From positions 1 through 35,356 of the forward strand of contig MNWP01000007.1 of NCBI GenBank assembly GCA_001872575.1: a stretch of 35,356 nucleotides of DNA, in the 5' to 3' direction. Below are positions 1 through 7,299 of this stretch, one piece after another. Both the position numbers and the translations under genes were made by a program. The notes beneath the pieces are model-generated. The model had not been told where the DNA came from. It was given only the letters and a program-made list of their open reading frames with translations, and did not search any database. Each line of letters starts with the position of its first letter. Position 1 is the first letter of the stretch. This stretch comes from Candidatus Peregrinibacteria bacterium CG1_02_54_53. GTDB lineage: Bacteria; Patescibacteriota; Gracilibacteria; Peribacterales; Peribacteraceae.

Positions 1-560
1 AGAGAGGACGAGTATGGAGACATGGAGTAAGGGGTGAGATGCCGTCTTTGAAAAAGCGGCATACCCTATGGCCGACACCAAAAAGTCAAGCTTTACCGCT
101 TGCACATGCGGAAAATATGCTTTGGTTGTAGATCAGATTTAAGCGATGATTGTCGCATTCATGGACACGGAACGATCAGAGATTTTCCTCAGTCTGTAGC
201 GTCATGCCGCACCCGGGCTGCGACGAACCGACCCAAAGGTGTGGTGATATGCGGTGGCACGGTAAGAGCGGGCCAATGCAAAGCGACATCCGGAAGGGGC
301 TGCTTGGCCAGCCGGGGACTGGCGCACGAATGGCGATAGTGTCTCCCGGTCAATAAGTCCCATCGGCGCAATTCACATCCCCGCTCGTGCGTCTATTGTC
401 GCGCCCAAGCGCACTCATTGGCGTCGCCTCGGCTGTCATCGCTCGCACGGCCGTGTGCGTGAGAGTGCGCGCTCCGTTCTCAAGAGCGAGCCGTAGTCCG
501 GAGCGAGGATGAATCGCAGAACGGCACACGAGGAGCAACGCGGTGTGAGGAGCGCACGGA
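1..560. other. GC-rich stretch with no convincing gene
   Basis: Open frames here are short, overlap on both strands, and show no family motif or leader like that of neighbouring genes. The stretch lies beyond the terminator that ends the minus-strand gene set at 561-592, so it is probably intergenic or belongs to a neighbouring unit whose genes lie outside the window. I see no tRNA, repeat array or origin signature in it. Confidence 0.4.
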
Positions 561-592
561 AAAAGCCCCCGATGGCGGATCACCGGGGGCTT
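561..592 (-). terminator. rho-independent terminator of phage-like gene set
   Basis: Read on the minus strand, a 9-bp perfect stem (AAGCCCCCG at 584-592 with its complement at 563-571) and a 12-nt loop are followed by a T-run. It sits 5 nt beyond the stop codon of the minus-strand gene at 597-881. Confidence 0.85.
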
Positions 593-596
593 GGTC

Positions 597-881
597 TCAG
601 CAGTCTATCGCTTTGTCGACGGTGGCATTCATCGCATCGCACAGGGCAGAGAACCCGTCCATCGCCGCGAGGGCCTCCTTGTTTCTGTGGGCCAGGCGGA
701 CGAAGGTGCGGCAAGCGGCCAGCAGGTGAGGCGCCGCGGCGATGAGGTGCGCGTCTTCCCGGACGCAGTGGGAAGCAATGATGACGGAATCGGCGTCGAA
801 GACTCGCCAGAAGCCATCGGGGCCGACTTCGGCAAACCAGGAGGAAGGCGGGGGCACGGGCGGCGGAGTGTGGAAGGGCAT
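597..881 (-). CDS. phage/plasmid-type hypothetical protein (LIAAAPHLLAA motif)
   Basis: A 94-residue protein if started at the ATG at 881, which is preceded by a pyrimidine tract (CCCTATTCGTTTCCCC..) like that of many other genes here; an upstream ATG at 947 would overlap the previous gene by 19 nt. The N-terminus is proline-rich. The middle holds REDAHLIAAAPHLLAACRTF, close to the (N/D)AxLIAAAPxLLxA motif common in small phage and plasmid proteins of unknown function. It is the last gene of the minus-strand set and is followed by a strong terminator. Function unknown. The family resemblance is from memory of recurrent phage proteins, not from a search. Confidence 0.6.
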   Translation of the reverse strand: MPFHTPPPVPPPSSWFAEVGPDGFWRVFDADSVIIASHCVREDAHLIAAAPHLLAACRTFVRLAHRNKEALAAMDGFSALCDAMNATVDKAIDC

Positions 882-928
882 GGGGAAGGAGGGGAAACGA
901 ATAGGGAAAGCCACGGCGGCGTTTGCTT

Positions 929-1312
929 CTACGGGTGTTTGTTGCACGAGCAGTCGGGATGGAATGTGAGGTTCATCTCTTTGATGTCGATGAAAGCGTT
1001 CCAGGCTTCGACCACCTCGCGGCTGATGTTGCGGTAGCGGTGGAGTCTGTCCCAGAGCTTGGAGTCGTCGTAGTCGCCGACGAGGACGACGGGATCACCC
1101 GCCCAGCGGCCGGCGATGGCCGTCTTGTCGGTCTCGTAGGTCGGGCCGTGGTAGTCTCCGCCGCCGCCCTCGGTGGACTTGCGGAGCAGCAGCGGGAAGA
1201 TCGCGCCCCAAGGATTGGCGGACCATTCCCAGAGTTTGGCGACGCCGCCGAGGCACCAAGGGCAGACGTACTCGCGCTTCTTGAGATTCACGGCTTTGAA
1301 GTATTGGCCCAT
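929..1312 (-). CDS. hypothetical protein, MGQYFKAVNL family
   Basis: A 127-residue protein beginning MGQYFKAVNLKKREYVCPW, a start seen in small hypothetical proteins of phages, plasmids and actinobacteria. It has one CPWC pair near residue 18 and a second cysteine group, CSCNKHP, at the C-terminus, so metal binding is possible. The start is supported by a pyrimidine leader (CTTCCTTTCCCCTCTCAACA) directly before the ATG and by a hairpin just upstream. It encodes no recognisable enzyme domain. Probably accessory to the mobile element that makes up the left end of the window. Confidence 0.6.
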   Translation of the reverse strand: MGQYFKAVNLKKREYVCPWCLGGVAKLWEWSANPWGAIFPLLLRKSTEGGGGDYHGPTYETDKTAIAGRWAGDPVVLVGDYDDSKLWDRLHRYRNISREVVEAWNAFIDIKEMNLTFHPDCSCNKHP

Positions 1313-1336
1313 TGTTGAGAGGGGAAAGGAAGTAGA

Positions 1337-1368
1337 AGAAAAGGGGCGGCTGCCGCGAAGCCACCGCC
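1337..1368 (-). terminator. hairpin terminator between small genes
   Basis: The minus strand reads a GC-rich imperfect stem (GGCGGTGGC with GCAGCCGCC, one wobble and one mismatch) followed by CCCTTTTCTTCT. It lies between the stop at 1379 and the pyrimidine leader of the gene starting at 1312. Confidence 0.55.
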
Positions 1369-1378
1369 TTGAAACGGT

Positions 1379-1666
1379 TCAGTAGTCGGACGGGAGGAGG
1401 GCGGTGATCGCGCCGCCTTCGCCGTCTTCGATAAACCACATCGGTTCGGGTTTTCCCGGGCAGGTGAAGACCTGCAGGTAATCGAGGCCCTTGTGCTGCC
1501 GCGCGAGCGCCTGGAGCGTCCGAAGGCACGGCAGGATCGCGTCGCCGTAGAGTTTGAGCGCGGCGGGTGTGGCGAGGAACGGCTTCGCGGGCTTCGGCTG
1601 GAACATGCAGGCGGAGTCCGGATGATCCAGCGGGATCTCCTGGGGTTTGAGAGTGGGGAGAGGCAT
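1379..1666 (-). CDS. small hypothetical protein
   Basis: A 95-residue protein starting MPLPTLKPQEIPLDHPDSAC. The ATG at 1666 is chosen over an in-frame ATG at 1753 because it follows a terminator T-run and a pyrimidine leader (CATTTCCCTTCCCCCTTCCC), as for its neighbours, and because the longer form would overlap the upstream gene at 1734-2294. It has an alanine/leucine-rich helix around residues 35-60 and an acidic C-terminal part (WFIEDGEGGAITALLPSDY). I do not recognise a family. The context is a row of small phage-like genes. Confidence 0.5.
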   Translation of the reverse strand: MPLPTLKPQEIPLDHPDSACMFQPKPAKPFLATPAALKLYGDAILPCLRTLQALARQHKGLDYLQVFTCPGKPEPMWFIEDGEGGAITALLPSDY

Positions 1667-1689
1667 GGCGGGAAGGGGGAAGGGAAATG

Positions 1690-1721
1690 AAAAAAGGGCG
1701 GGAACCGGAAGGCCCCCGCCC
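1690..1721 (-). terminator. rho-independent terminator between small genes
   Basis: On the minus strand GGGCGGG, a 12-nt loop and CCCGCCC are followed by six T residues. It ends the gene at 1734-2294 and sits immediately before the leader of the gene starting at 1666, so these two genes should have separate transcripts. Confidence 0.85.
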
Positions 1722-1733
1722 CGATGTGTGTCT

Positions 1734-2294
1734 TTACGAGTGGATGTCCACACAGATGACCTTGCAGTCGCTGTACTGCTTGAGGACCCGCCGGACCTGG
1801 GCGTGCCAGCGGCGATCGGCGCGGCGATCGGCTGCGGTCTCTGGGGAGCCCCATCTCAATCTGCTCTCCGATTCGAGCCACCGCCCGTCCGGCGTGACGA
1901 GGTAGTAGGGAAGGCACTGGGGGAGGTGCCGGGACCGGTGGAGTGCGCGGGCAGTGATGGCGTTTCGCTTTGAACCGCGGATATATCCGTTCCAGCGGCC
2001 GCCGATCTCGTACCAGTCGAACATCCCGTCGGGGTTGTACGTGCTGACCGCGTAGAGGCCGCGGGCGTCCACGCCGACTTCGCCTCCCCGCCAGTCGCGC
2101 ATCTTGCGTGCGAGGCCCGCGAGGTCTGTGGGCGGGAGGCCGTAGTGAGTGGCCATGCGCTGGATGTCAGAGGCGTCGAAGTAGTCGCGGTACGGTTCGA
2201 CGTCCAGGTTCTCGTCGAACGGTTCGAGAGCCCGGGCAACGGCGGCTTCGGGATCGTCGTTCTGGCCGATGATGACGAACGTTTCGTAGTGCAT
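1734..2294 (-). CDS. phage-like hypothetical protein (WYEIGGRWNGYIRG)
   Basis: A 186-residue protein, MHYETFVIIGQNDDPEAAVA at its start. Around residues 91-107 it has FDWYEIGGRWNGYIRG, a motif I associate with uncharacterised proteins of actinophages and plasmids. The N-terminal half is acidic (DENLDVEPYRDYFDASD) and the C-terminus basic. The start has the standard local leader, CACTTCCCTTTCCTTTCC, before ATG. It is separated from both neighbours by terminator hairpins. Function unknown; the motif supports a phage or plasmid origin for this part of the window. Confidence 0.6.
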   Translation of the reverse strand: MHYETFVIIGQNDDPEAAVARALEPFDENLDVEPYRDYFDASDIQRMATHYGLPPTDLAGLARKMRDWRGGEVGVDARGLYAVSTYNPDGMFDWYEIGGRWNGYIRGSKRNAITARALHRSRHLPQCLPYYLVTPDGRWLESESRLRWGSPETAADRRADRRWHAQVRRVLKQYSDCKVICVDIHS

Positions 2295-2350
2295 AGGGAA
2301 GGAAAGGAAAGGGAAGTGAGAGCGGCATCGGGAGTGGGTGTGTGTGGCAG

Positions 2351-2390
2351 AAACCTCCCGCCCCCTGCGCTGTCGTTCAGGAGGCGGGAG
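2351..2390 (-). terminator. strong hairpin terminator
   Basis: The minus strand forms a long GC stem (CTCCCGCCTCCTG with CAGGGGGCGGGAG, 10-nt loop) followed by GTTTC. It lies after the stop of the gene at 2412-2618 and before the leader of the gene starting at 2294. Confidence 0.7.
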
Positions 2391-2411
2391 AGGATTAGGG
2401 AGTTCCGGCGG

Positions 2412-2618
2412 CTAGATGGACAGCGAGCCGTCGGAGCAGAGTCGCCCGCAGGCGGAGCAGGCCAGGAGATCCTTCATCACCGCCTCGAACGGAGCGTTGT
2501 AACAGTCGCTCACGGGCTCCTCCGGTGCGGCCGCCGGCTTGCGCTGGTAGATGGCGTCGAGTATGGTGTTGACGGCCCGGGCGGAGTGTTCCACCAGGGC
2601 AAGGTCGTGATTGTTCAT
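2412..2618 (-). CDS. small hypothetical protein with C-terminal Cys motif
   Basis: A 68-residue protein starting MNNHDLALVEHSARAVNTIL. It has a helical N-terminal half and a C-terminal CSACGRLC cluster (about residues 54-61) that could bind a metal. The start follows a leader CTTCCCTATTTCCCCTTTGA; part of that leader (CTTTGACC) is complementary to GGTCAAAG about 30 nt upstream, so the leader could fold into an 8-bp hairpin next to the start codon. No family is recognised. It belongs to the row of individually terminated small genes of the left-hand element. Confidence 0.5.
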   Translation of the reverse strand: MNNHDLALVEHSARAVNTILDAIYQRKPAAAPEEPVSDCYNAPFEAVMKDLLACSACGRLCSDGSLSI

Positions 2619-2803
2619 AGGTCAAAGGGGAAATAGGGAAGCAGAACCGTTTCTCTCTTTGACCGAAGGCGGGGAGCGTGCGGTGGCCATGGATGGCGGG
2701 GGAAGGGGATAGGAGGCTCCTGATCGGAGCAGGCCCTACCCAGCACGCCCGCAGCCCGCGTCAAGGAAGCGAGCGGGAGGGGCTGAAAAGCCCCGTGGCG
2801 ATC

Positions 2804-2870
2804 GCGCAGGAGGTTTGCCCGCCCTTTCCTTCCGTTGCTATCGAAAACGGGCGCGGCAAACCTCCTGCGC
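2804..2870. repeat. long inverted repeat in gene-free stretch
   Basis: Perfect 16-bp arms (GCGCAGGAGGTTTGCC at 2804-2819 and its complement at 2855-2870) enclose 35 bp; after one unpaired base the pairing continues for another five base pairs (CGCCC/GGGCG). The surrounding 2640-3060 holds no convincing gene. The element could be a recombination or replication site, or an RNA hairpin; it has no T-run on either side. Confidence 0.7.
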
Positions 2871-3066
2871 CGTCGCCCCGCGAGCGCCCTTGGACGCATT
2901 AGGGCGAGGTCGTGCTACACTGCGGCCTCTCCGAGCAAAAGAGTGTCCGGCGAACCTTCAGCGGGGGATTGGGGGCGTTCCTGGATCGCGTCGGAGCGGG
3001 AGTGAGGCGCGCGGGAAGCTGAGACGCGGGGATGTGAGCGGCGCACGAAAAAAGGGGCCGAAGCCC

Positions 3067-3258
3067 CTACCACTTCTCGATGTCAAACGGGTCTGTGACG
3101 TTCCTGTTCTCCCGCAACTGTTCGTCCACAAAGTGCCACTTGCGGCCGATCTTCACGATGGGCAGGACGCGGGGCTGCGGATCGGGTTCCGTCTTGAGCC
3201 GCCGCTCGTACTCTTTGCGGAGCCTCAGCCAGTGCTGGACGGTCTTCGGGATGGCCAT
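3067..3258 (-). CDS. small phage/plasmid-like hypothetical protein
   Basis: A 63-residue basic protein starting MAIPKTVQHWLRLRKEYERR. The ATG at 3258 is chosen because the leader before it, TTCTATTTCCTTTCCCTTCA, is nearly identical to the leader of the micro-ORF at 8742. The C-terminal half, GRKWHFVDEQLRENRNVTDP, resembles the (Y/H)FVDERLRxLRNVxNPHD pattern of short phage and plasmid proteins of unknown role. It follows the SSB-like end of the fused gene at 3336-3956 in the same direction. Confidence 0.55.
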   Translation of the reverse strand: MAIPKTVQHWLRLRKEYERRLKTEPDPQPRVLPIVKIGRKWHFVDEQLRENRNVTDPFDIEKW

Positions 3259-3335
3259 GGGGATGAAGGGAAAGGAAATAGAAAGCCGTGGGGAAGCCCA
3301 CGCGCAGGGCCTCCGGGGAGGCCGAGCGTTCGGGC

Positions 3336-3956
3336 TCACGCGTCGCTTTCGGCGGCCTCGCCAGGCCCTCGTGAGCGGCCCGAGAGCAGCACCAGCCGGT
3401 CCACGATGATTTCCGTGCTGGTCCGTGCCTCGCCGTTCTTGCTCTCCCAACGACCGGTGTGAAGGCGGCCCTCGACGTAGAGCGGGGTGCCCTTCTTCAC
3501 ACGGTTCGCGGTGAATTCCGCGAGCTTGCCGAAGCAGACCAGCCGGTGAAACTCCGGCTCCGACTGTTTGTCGCCGTAGATGTGGAAGTCATGATTGAAG
3601 AAAAGGCGGATCGATTTAGATTGTCCGTCAGTGCTCCGGACGTGGAACGATCGGAGGAGAACATTGTGAATAGGATGGATACAATCTTCGACCGTGATAG
3701 CGATACCGAGACGATCGTTGCGAAGGGCTGAGTTACCCACAAGTGTCTCAGGCATGTACTTCGGTCCGATCGTCCATTCAGGATTATCGAGCCACGAGAA
3801 TCCTTTTTCCTCGACGAACACCCCCACACGGTGGACATGTCCGTACGTCGTATGATCCTCCATCCCCACGTGCGGGAAGTAGAGATCGCGCATCTGCAAG
3901 TGAGCATCGAACGTGGCGAGGAGCGAGCCGTTACCGAAGATGAGAGATCGTGGCAT
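3336..3956 (-). CDS. chimeric frame: GH15 glucoamylase N-part fused to SSB C-part
   Basis: A continuous 206-residue frame with two unrelated halves. Residues 1 to about 130 (MPRSLIFGNGSLLATFDAHL..., RDLYFPHVGMEDHTT, NHDFHIYGDK) match the N-terminal beta-sandwich of prokaryotic GH15 glucoamylases, normally 600-plus residues with the catalytic domain after this point. Residues from about 131 (SEPEFHRLVCFGKLAE, TPLYVEGRLHTGRW, STEIIVDRLVLL) match the second half of a bacterial single-strand DNA-binding OB fold plus a short acidic tail. The join lies near 3555-3575 at a DKQ stretch that both families could supply. Neither half can be a working family member as drawn. The GH15 part is the natural fourth gene of the glycogen operon; the SSB part belongs to the GC-rich element on the left. 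It is either a real recombination/integration scar or an assembly chimera. Confidence 0.75.
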   Translation of the reverse strand: MPRSLIFGNGSLLATFDAHLQMRDLYFPHVGMEDHTTYGHVHRVGVFVEEKGFSWLDNPEWTIGPKYMPETLVGNSALRNDRLGIAITVEDCIHPIHNVLLRSFHVRSTDGQSKSIRLFFNHDFHIYGDKQSEPEFHRLVCFGKLAEFTANRVKKGTPLYVEGRLHTGRWESKNGEARTSTEIIVDRLVLLSGRSRGPGEAAESDA

Positions 3957-3973
3957 AGGATGTGTGGAAGGGG

Positions 3974-5251
3974 TCAGACACGGGCAAGTCGCTTCGATGG
4001 ACTGCGCTGCTCAATTCTACCCCGCACGTCGCAAAGGGCATGACTGAAACGGCGATAGGCTTCGTATGGCGAATCGTAGGGGCTGAAGTACTTGTGCACG
4101 TCGCCATCGTTCCAGTACTTGGTAGACATGTAGTAGTAGTGGTCGGAGGTCTGCAACTTTCGCCAATGTTCCAGAAGCTCTGGGTCTCTTGACCGTTGCA
4201 CGTCGGCTTCAATGGCATAGAGCGAGTCCAGCGCGGCCTTCTGGATCCGATTGCCTTGCCATGCGGAGAGATCTCGCTCCATGTCGGCCCACGACACGAA
4301 CGCATGCGCATCAAATATTTCTTCCGTGCGGTCTTCTTTGGTCCAGGATTCAATGACCTGCGACGGTGTCATCGTTCGGATGTCGCGCTTGTGCCACTGA
4401 GCCGGAAGAGCTCGAAGGAACTCGAAGATACCGGTGTCCTTCCATTGGTGTTCGCCGAACGTTTCGTAGTCCATGAAGAGATTGACGCAGTAGCCGCCGC
4501 TTTGCAGGAGCCAATCGGTGAACGTATCGGCATGGAGAGGGAAGCCTACCCATGTACGATCCGAGAAACGGAAAGCGATGTCATCGGAGAGACGGTAGTT
4601 CTTGAGGAGGACGTGCATGTTCTTCGAGGGGGCGCTTAGTGGCCGATGCTTGCGGATGACGGATGAGATGTCCTTGGGCAACGTGAACTTCGGCGGAACG
4701 AAAGGATGATTGGGACTTCTGCCCCTCAGGATGTGATCTGCCCCTTCCGCGAGTATCCCGTGGAAGCCCATGAAGCGTGCGATCTGCGCTATTTCATTTG
4801 AATAAATCAGTTCTGTGTTGCGGAACACTGTCGGTGTCTGCCCAAAGAGGGATTGTACTCTGCGAACATGGAGCTGTACTTGAGCAACGAACTCTTCGGG
4901 GGATTTGAGGCAGCTGAGGGAGTGATAGTACGTTTCACCGAGGAATTCGACACTGCCAGTGCGGGCAAGAGCTTGGAAAGATTCGAGAACGTCGGTGCCG
5001 TACTCCTCGCATTGATCCAGGAAAACGCCAGAGAGCGAGTAGGCGATATGAAAACCGGGATATGTTTTAAGAAGATCCAGCATGAGTGCATTGGTCGGTA
5101 AGTAGCACTTCTCCGCCACTTTCCTGAAGACGGCGCGATTCTTCTGTGCGTCGAAGTACTCGAGATGCTCCCTGCCGATGTCATTCACGCGCAGGTCTCT
5201 CAGCCGATATGGCTGATGCACCTGGAAGTAGCATGTGATGATGGGGGTCAT
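3974..5251 (-). CDS. GH57 alpha-amylase-type glycoside hydrolase
   Basis: A 425-residue cytoplasmic enzyme that should cleave or transfer alpha-glucan chains. The GH57 marks are visible: N-terminal ITCYFQVHQPYR (residues 5-16), the GETYYHSL stretch near 105-112, nucleophile Glu147 in TVFRNTELIYS, and Asp261 in FMDYETFGEHQW as the likely acid/base. No signal peptide. The ATG at 5251 overlaps the stop of the upstream glycosyltransferase as ATGA, which fixes the start; an ATG 26 codons upstream is inside that gene. It lies between a glycogen-synthase-like gene and the GH15 remnant, so a role in storage-glucan turnover is likely. Hydrolase versus 4-alpha-glucanotransferase or branching activity cannot be decided from sequence alone. 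Confidence 0.85.
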   Translation of the reverse strand: MTPIITCYFQVHQPYRLRDLRVNDIGREHLEYFDAQKNRAVFRKVAEKCYLPTNALMLDLLKTYPGFHIAYSLSGVFLDQCEEYGTDVLESFQALARTGSVEFLGETYYHSLSCLKSPEEFVAQVQLHVRRVQSLFGQTPTVFRNTELIYSNEIAQIARFMGFHGILAEGADHILRGRSPNHPFVPPKFTLPKDISSVIRKHRPLSAPSKNMHVLLKNYRLSDDIAFRFSDRTWVGFPLHADTFTDWLLQSGGYCVNLFMDYETFGEHQWKDTGIFEFLRALPAQWHKRDIRTMTPSQVIESWTKEDRTEEIFDAHAFVSWADMERDLSAWQGNRIQKAALDSLYAIEADVQRSRDPELLEHWRKLQTSDHYYYMSTKYWNDGDVHKYFSPYDSPYEAYRRFSHALCDVRGRIEQRSPSKRLARV

Positions 5252-6525
5252 GCGGGGGTGGGGATGGAAGCGAAAGAATGAATGACAGTTTTGTAGAGCG
5301 CGATGACGTTCTGAGCCTGTCTCTCCCACGTCAGTGTGTGCAGCACGTGCTGGGCCTCACTACTCAGCTGCTCAGACAGCGGCTTTTCACGGAGAATCGT
5401 GAGGATGCAGTCCGCCATCTTGTCGCTGTCCCAGTAGTCGACGGCCATCGCGTGGGCTACGACCTCGGATACTCCTGATTGCTTGCTCACAATAACAGGT
5501 GTCCCATGTGCGATCGCTTCGAGAGCGACCAAGCCAAAAGGCTCTGAAGTCGATGACATCACGAAGCAATCGGCTTCGGCATATAAGGCTCTTGCTTCCT
5601 CCGATCCTACTTTTCCCGTGAAGAGCACGGAATCCTGCATGCCGAGGGCGCAGGATCGTTCAATGAGTTCACGAAGCATGTAGCCGTCACCGGCAACGAT
5701 GAACAGCACATCCGGTCTCTGTTCGAGAACGCGCTTTGCAGCCGAGAGAAATTCGTGAGGCCCTTTCTGAACGGTCAATCGACCGAGGAAGAGTACGAGA
5801 GGATGTCGAAGTTTGGCATCTTTCTTCGGAAGGTGTTTCGCAGGAGGTATCGGCGCTCCGTTATGGATCACCGTGATCTTCTCCGGAGGAATCCCGTAGG
5901 AGGACGTGAGTACGTTCTTGGTATAACGGCTCACGGCGATGATATGACTTGCATGGTTCAAGCCCCACTGTTCATGTCCGAAAATCCACTCATGCGGCTT
6001 GCCGTTCGTCCGGTCCATCTCAGTCGAATGCACATGTGCAATGAACGGCCTGCCGATCGTTCTCGAAGCCATGACTCCGGCGCCGAATGTCATCCAGTCG
6101 TGGCTATGAATGATGTCCGGCTTCACATGCCTCGTGCGCCTAACGGCGGTGTTAGTGAATACGCTCACTGCTTTCCCCAGATCTCCTCCATACAAGTCAT
6201 GGAAATGTTTGTCATCGGCCATACTGTGCCTCCCGTGTATTCCATGTATGACATCGTCGTATGGATGCAACGCGCTTTTCACGCGGATGGTATCGTCTCC
6301 GTCGTTTCGTTCACCGGGGAGCACGAGAGTTATCTTCACTCCATGCGAACGAAGTCCCTTCACAAGTCCGGCACAGGCAACACCCAATCCTCCCTCCCCT
6401 CGAGGTGGATATTCCCATCCAAACATCAGTACATGGAGAGGGTGTGCTGCGCCCTCGACATGATCAGCATCTCCCTCGAGAGAGTTTTCTCGTTTTTGCC
6501 CTTGAGCCGCATCTGTTGCCAGCAT
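5248..6525 (-). CDS. GT4/GT5-type glycosyltransferase, glycogen-synthase-like
   Basis: A 425-residue GT-B enzyme probably adding glucose from a nucleotide sugar to alpha-glucan. The N-terminal domain carries HVLMFGWEYPPRGEGGLG, equivalent to the KxGGL loop of starch/glycogen synthases, and IIHSHDWMTFGAG. The C-terminal domain has LVLFLGRLTVQKGP and EPFGLVALEAIAHGTPVI with the retaining E-x7-E signature. I place the start at the ATG at 6525, 1 nt after the TAA of the CBM48 gene, because the 64 codons further upstream run through that gene. The substrate is inferred from family and from the neighbouring CBM48, GH57 and GH15 genes. A GT4 trehalose/glucan synthase is an alternative. Confidence 0.8.
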   Translation of the reverse strand: MLATDAAQGQKRENSLEGDADHVEGAAHPLHVLMFGWEYPPRGEGGLGVACAGLVKGLRSHGVKITLVLPGERNDGDDTIRVKSALHPYDDVIHGIHGRHSMADDKHFHDLYGGDLGKAVSVFTNTAVRRTRHVKPDIIHSHDWMTFGAGVMASRTIGRPFIAHVHSTEMDRTNGKPHEWIFGHEQWGLNHASHIIAVSRYTKNVLTSSYGIPPEKITVIHNGAPIPPAKHLPKKDAKLRHPLVLFLGRLTVQKGPHEFLSAAKRVLEQRPDVLFIVAGDGYMLRELIERSCALGMQDSVLFTGKVGSEEARALYAEADCFVMSSTSEPFGLVALEAIAHGTPVIVSKQSGVSEVVAHAMAVDYWDSDKMADCILTILREKPLSEQLSSEAQHVLHTLTWERQAQNVIALYKTVIHSFASIPTPA

Positions 6526-6526
6526 C

Positions 6527-6790
6527 TTAGTTGACCACAAGGATGCAGTTCGATTCGCCGAAGGGATTTGGACAGTGTTCATGGGCGTTGGGGTCATCTG
6601 TCCAGCGGTCCCCGTCGACCACGAACCGATACTCGTATCGTCCCGGCGGGAGCGTGATTGCCACTTCCCACTTCTTGCCTTTCTTTCGCAGTGGCAACGC
6701 ATCGGCGCTCCAGTCATTAAAAGTCCCTGCGACAGCGACGGAGCGTGCGTTTGGATTCTGGCAGGAGAAGGTGATGCGTTTCTCTTTCAT
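6527..6790 (-). CDS. stand-alone CBM48 / AMPK-type glycogen-binding protein
   Basis: An 87-residue protein consisting only of a carbohydrate-binding module: SVAVAGTFNDWSADALPLRK at 17-36, then WEVAITLPPGRYEYRFVVDG and DRWTDDPNA, the standard order of the glycogen-binding fold with its conserved W, K and N residues. CBM48 is normally fused to branching enzymes or kinases; here it is free and is the first gene of the glycogen operon, 1 nt before the glycosyltransferase start. It may tether that enzyme to glucan. The start is preceded by the pyrimidine leader TTTCTTTTTCCTTCCCC. Confidence 0.85.
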   Translation of the reverse strand: MKEKRITFSCQNPNARSVAVAGTFNDWSADALPLRKKGKKWEVAITLPPGRYEYRFVVDGDRWTDDPNAHEHCPNPFGESNCILVVN

Positions 6791-6824
6791 GGGATGTGGG
6801 GGAAAGGGGAAGGAAAAAGAAATC

Positions 6825-7025
6825 TCACGAGGATTTCAGAGGGCAGGGACGATCGCCGTACGAACAGAACACACAGCAATCTCCGTCCTTCGCTTTGATC
6901 ATGGCCTTGCAGTTCCTGCAGACGTAGAACGGCATGCAGGCACCCGTGGGAAGTGTCGATTGCTGCCCATGTCCGCACTTGGGACATGTGAGCGTTGCCT
7001 GCAGAGGGTTGGGGGTTTTGATCAT
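6825..7025 (-). CDS. GDCCVxC-domain small Cys-rich protein
   Basis: A 66-residue protein with two zinc-ribbon CxxC pairs (CPKC at 14-17, CRNC at 36-39) and the block GDCCVFCSYGDRPCP near the C-terminus. That block defines the GDCCVxC (seleno)protein family, often found near mercury-resistance genes, where selenocysteine can replace one cysteine; here all positions are ordinary TGC/TGT codons. The ATG overlaps the stop of the upstream glutaredoxin (TGATG), so the two are one operon. A role in thiol-based metal handling is inferred from family context. Biochemical function is unproven. Confidence 0.75.
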   Translation of the reverse strand: MIKTPNPLQATLTCPKCGHGQQSTLPTGACMPFYVCRNCKAMIKAKDGDCCVFCSYGDRPCPLKSS

Positions 7026-7270
7026 CAGGAGAGTTTTAGGAGTGCCATTGCATCGTCGAACCCGACGGCGACCTGCTGTTTCGGTGTGCCCTTATCGATC
7101 ACAGTGACGGGAACCGATGTGCCGCCGTTGGTGGCTTCCTGCATAACATTGAAGTCCTTCTCCGATGTTGTGACGTCGTGTGCGACGTATGCAATCTTCT
7201 TCTCCTGCAGAACGGCCTTCAGTTGCTTGCAGTACCCACAGGTGGGGGTCGTGTAGAGATCGATGGACAT
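7025..7270 (-). CDS. glutaredoxin-like protein
   Basis: An 81-residue glutaredoxin/NrdH-type protein: MSIDLYTTPTCGYCKQLKAV with active-site CGYC at residues 11-14, and the cis-proline TSVPVTVI motif at about 51-58 followed by VAVGFDDAMALL. It likely takes electrons from the divergently transcribed thioredoxin reductase or another flavoprotein. It is first in an operon with the GDCCVxC gene. Upstream there is a -10-like TATGCT at 7305-7300, 22 bp from the palindrome at 7328-7341, and the transcript would start near 7293 with leader CATTCTTTACCCCATCCCC. Confidence 0.85.
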   Translation of the reverse strand: MSIDLYTTPTCGYCKQLKAVLQEKKIAYVAHDVTTSEKDFNVMQEATNGGTSVPVTVIDKGTPKQQVAVGFDDAMALLKLS

Positions 7271-7299
7271 GGGGATGGGGTAAAGAATGAAGCACAGTG

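Noticed and set aside
5755-6534. 259-codon plus-strand frame opposite the glycosyltransferase gene
   Set aside because: It is fully antisense to a well-supported GT-B enzyme, has no domain motif and no leader; a frame of this length is expected opposite GC-rich coding sequence.
6825-7025. Selenocysteine version of the GDCCVxC protein
   Set aside because: All relevant codons are TGC/TGT; no in-frame TGA is present.
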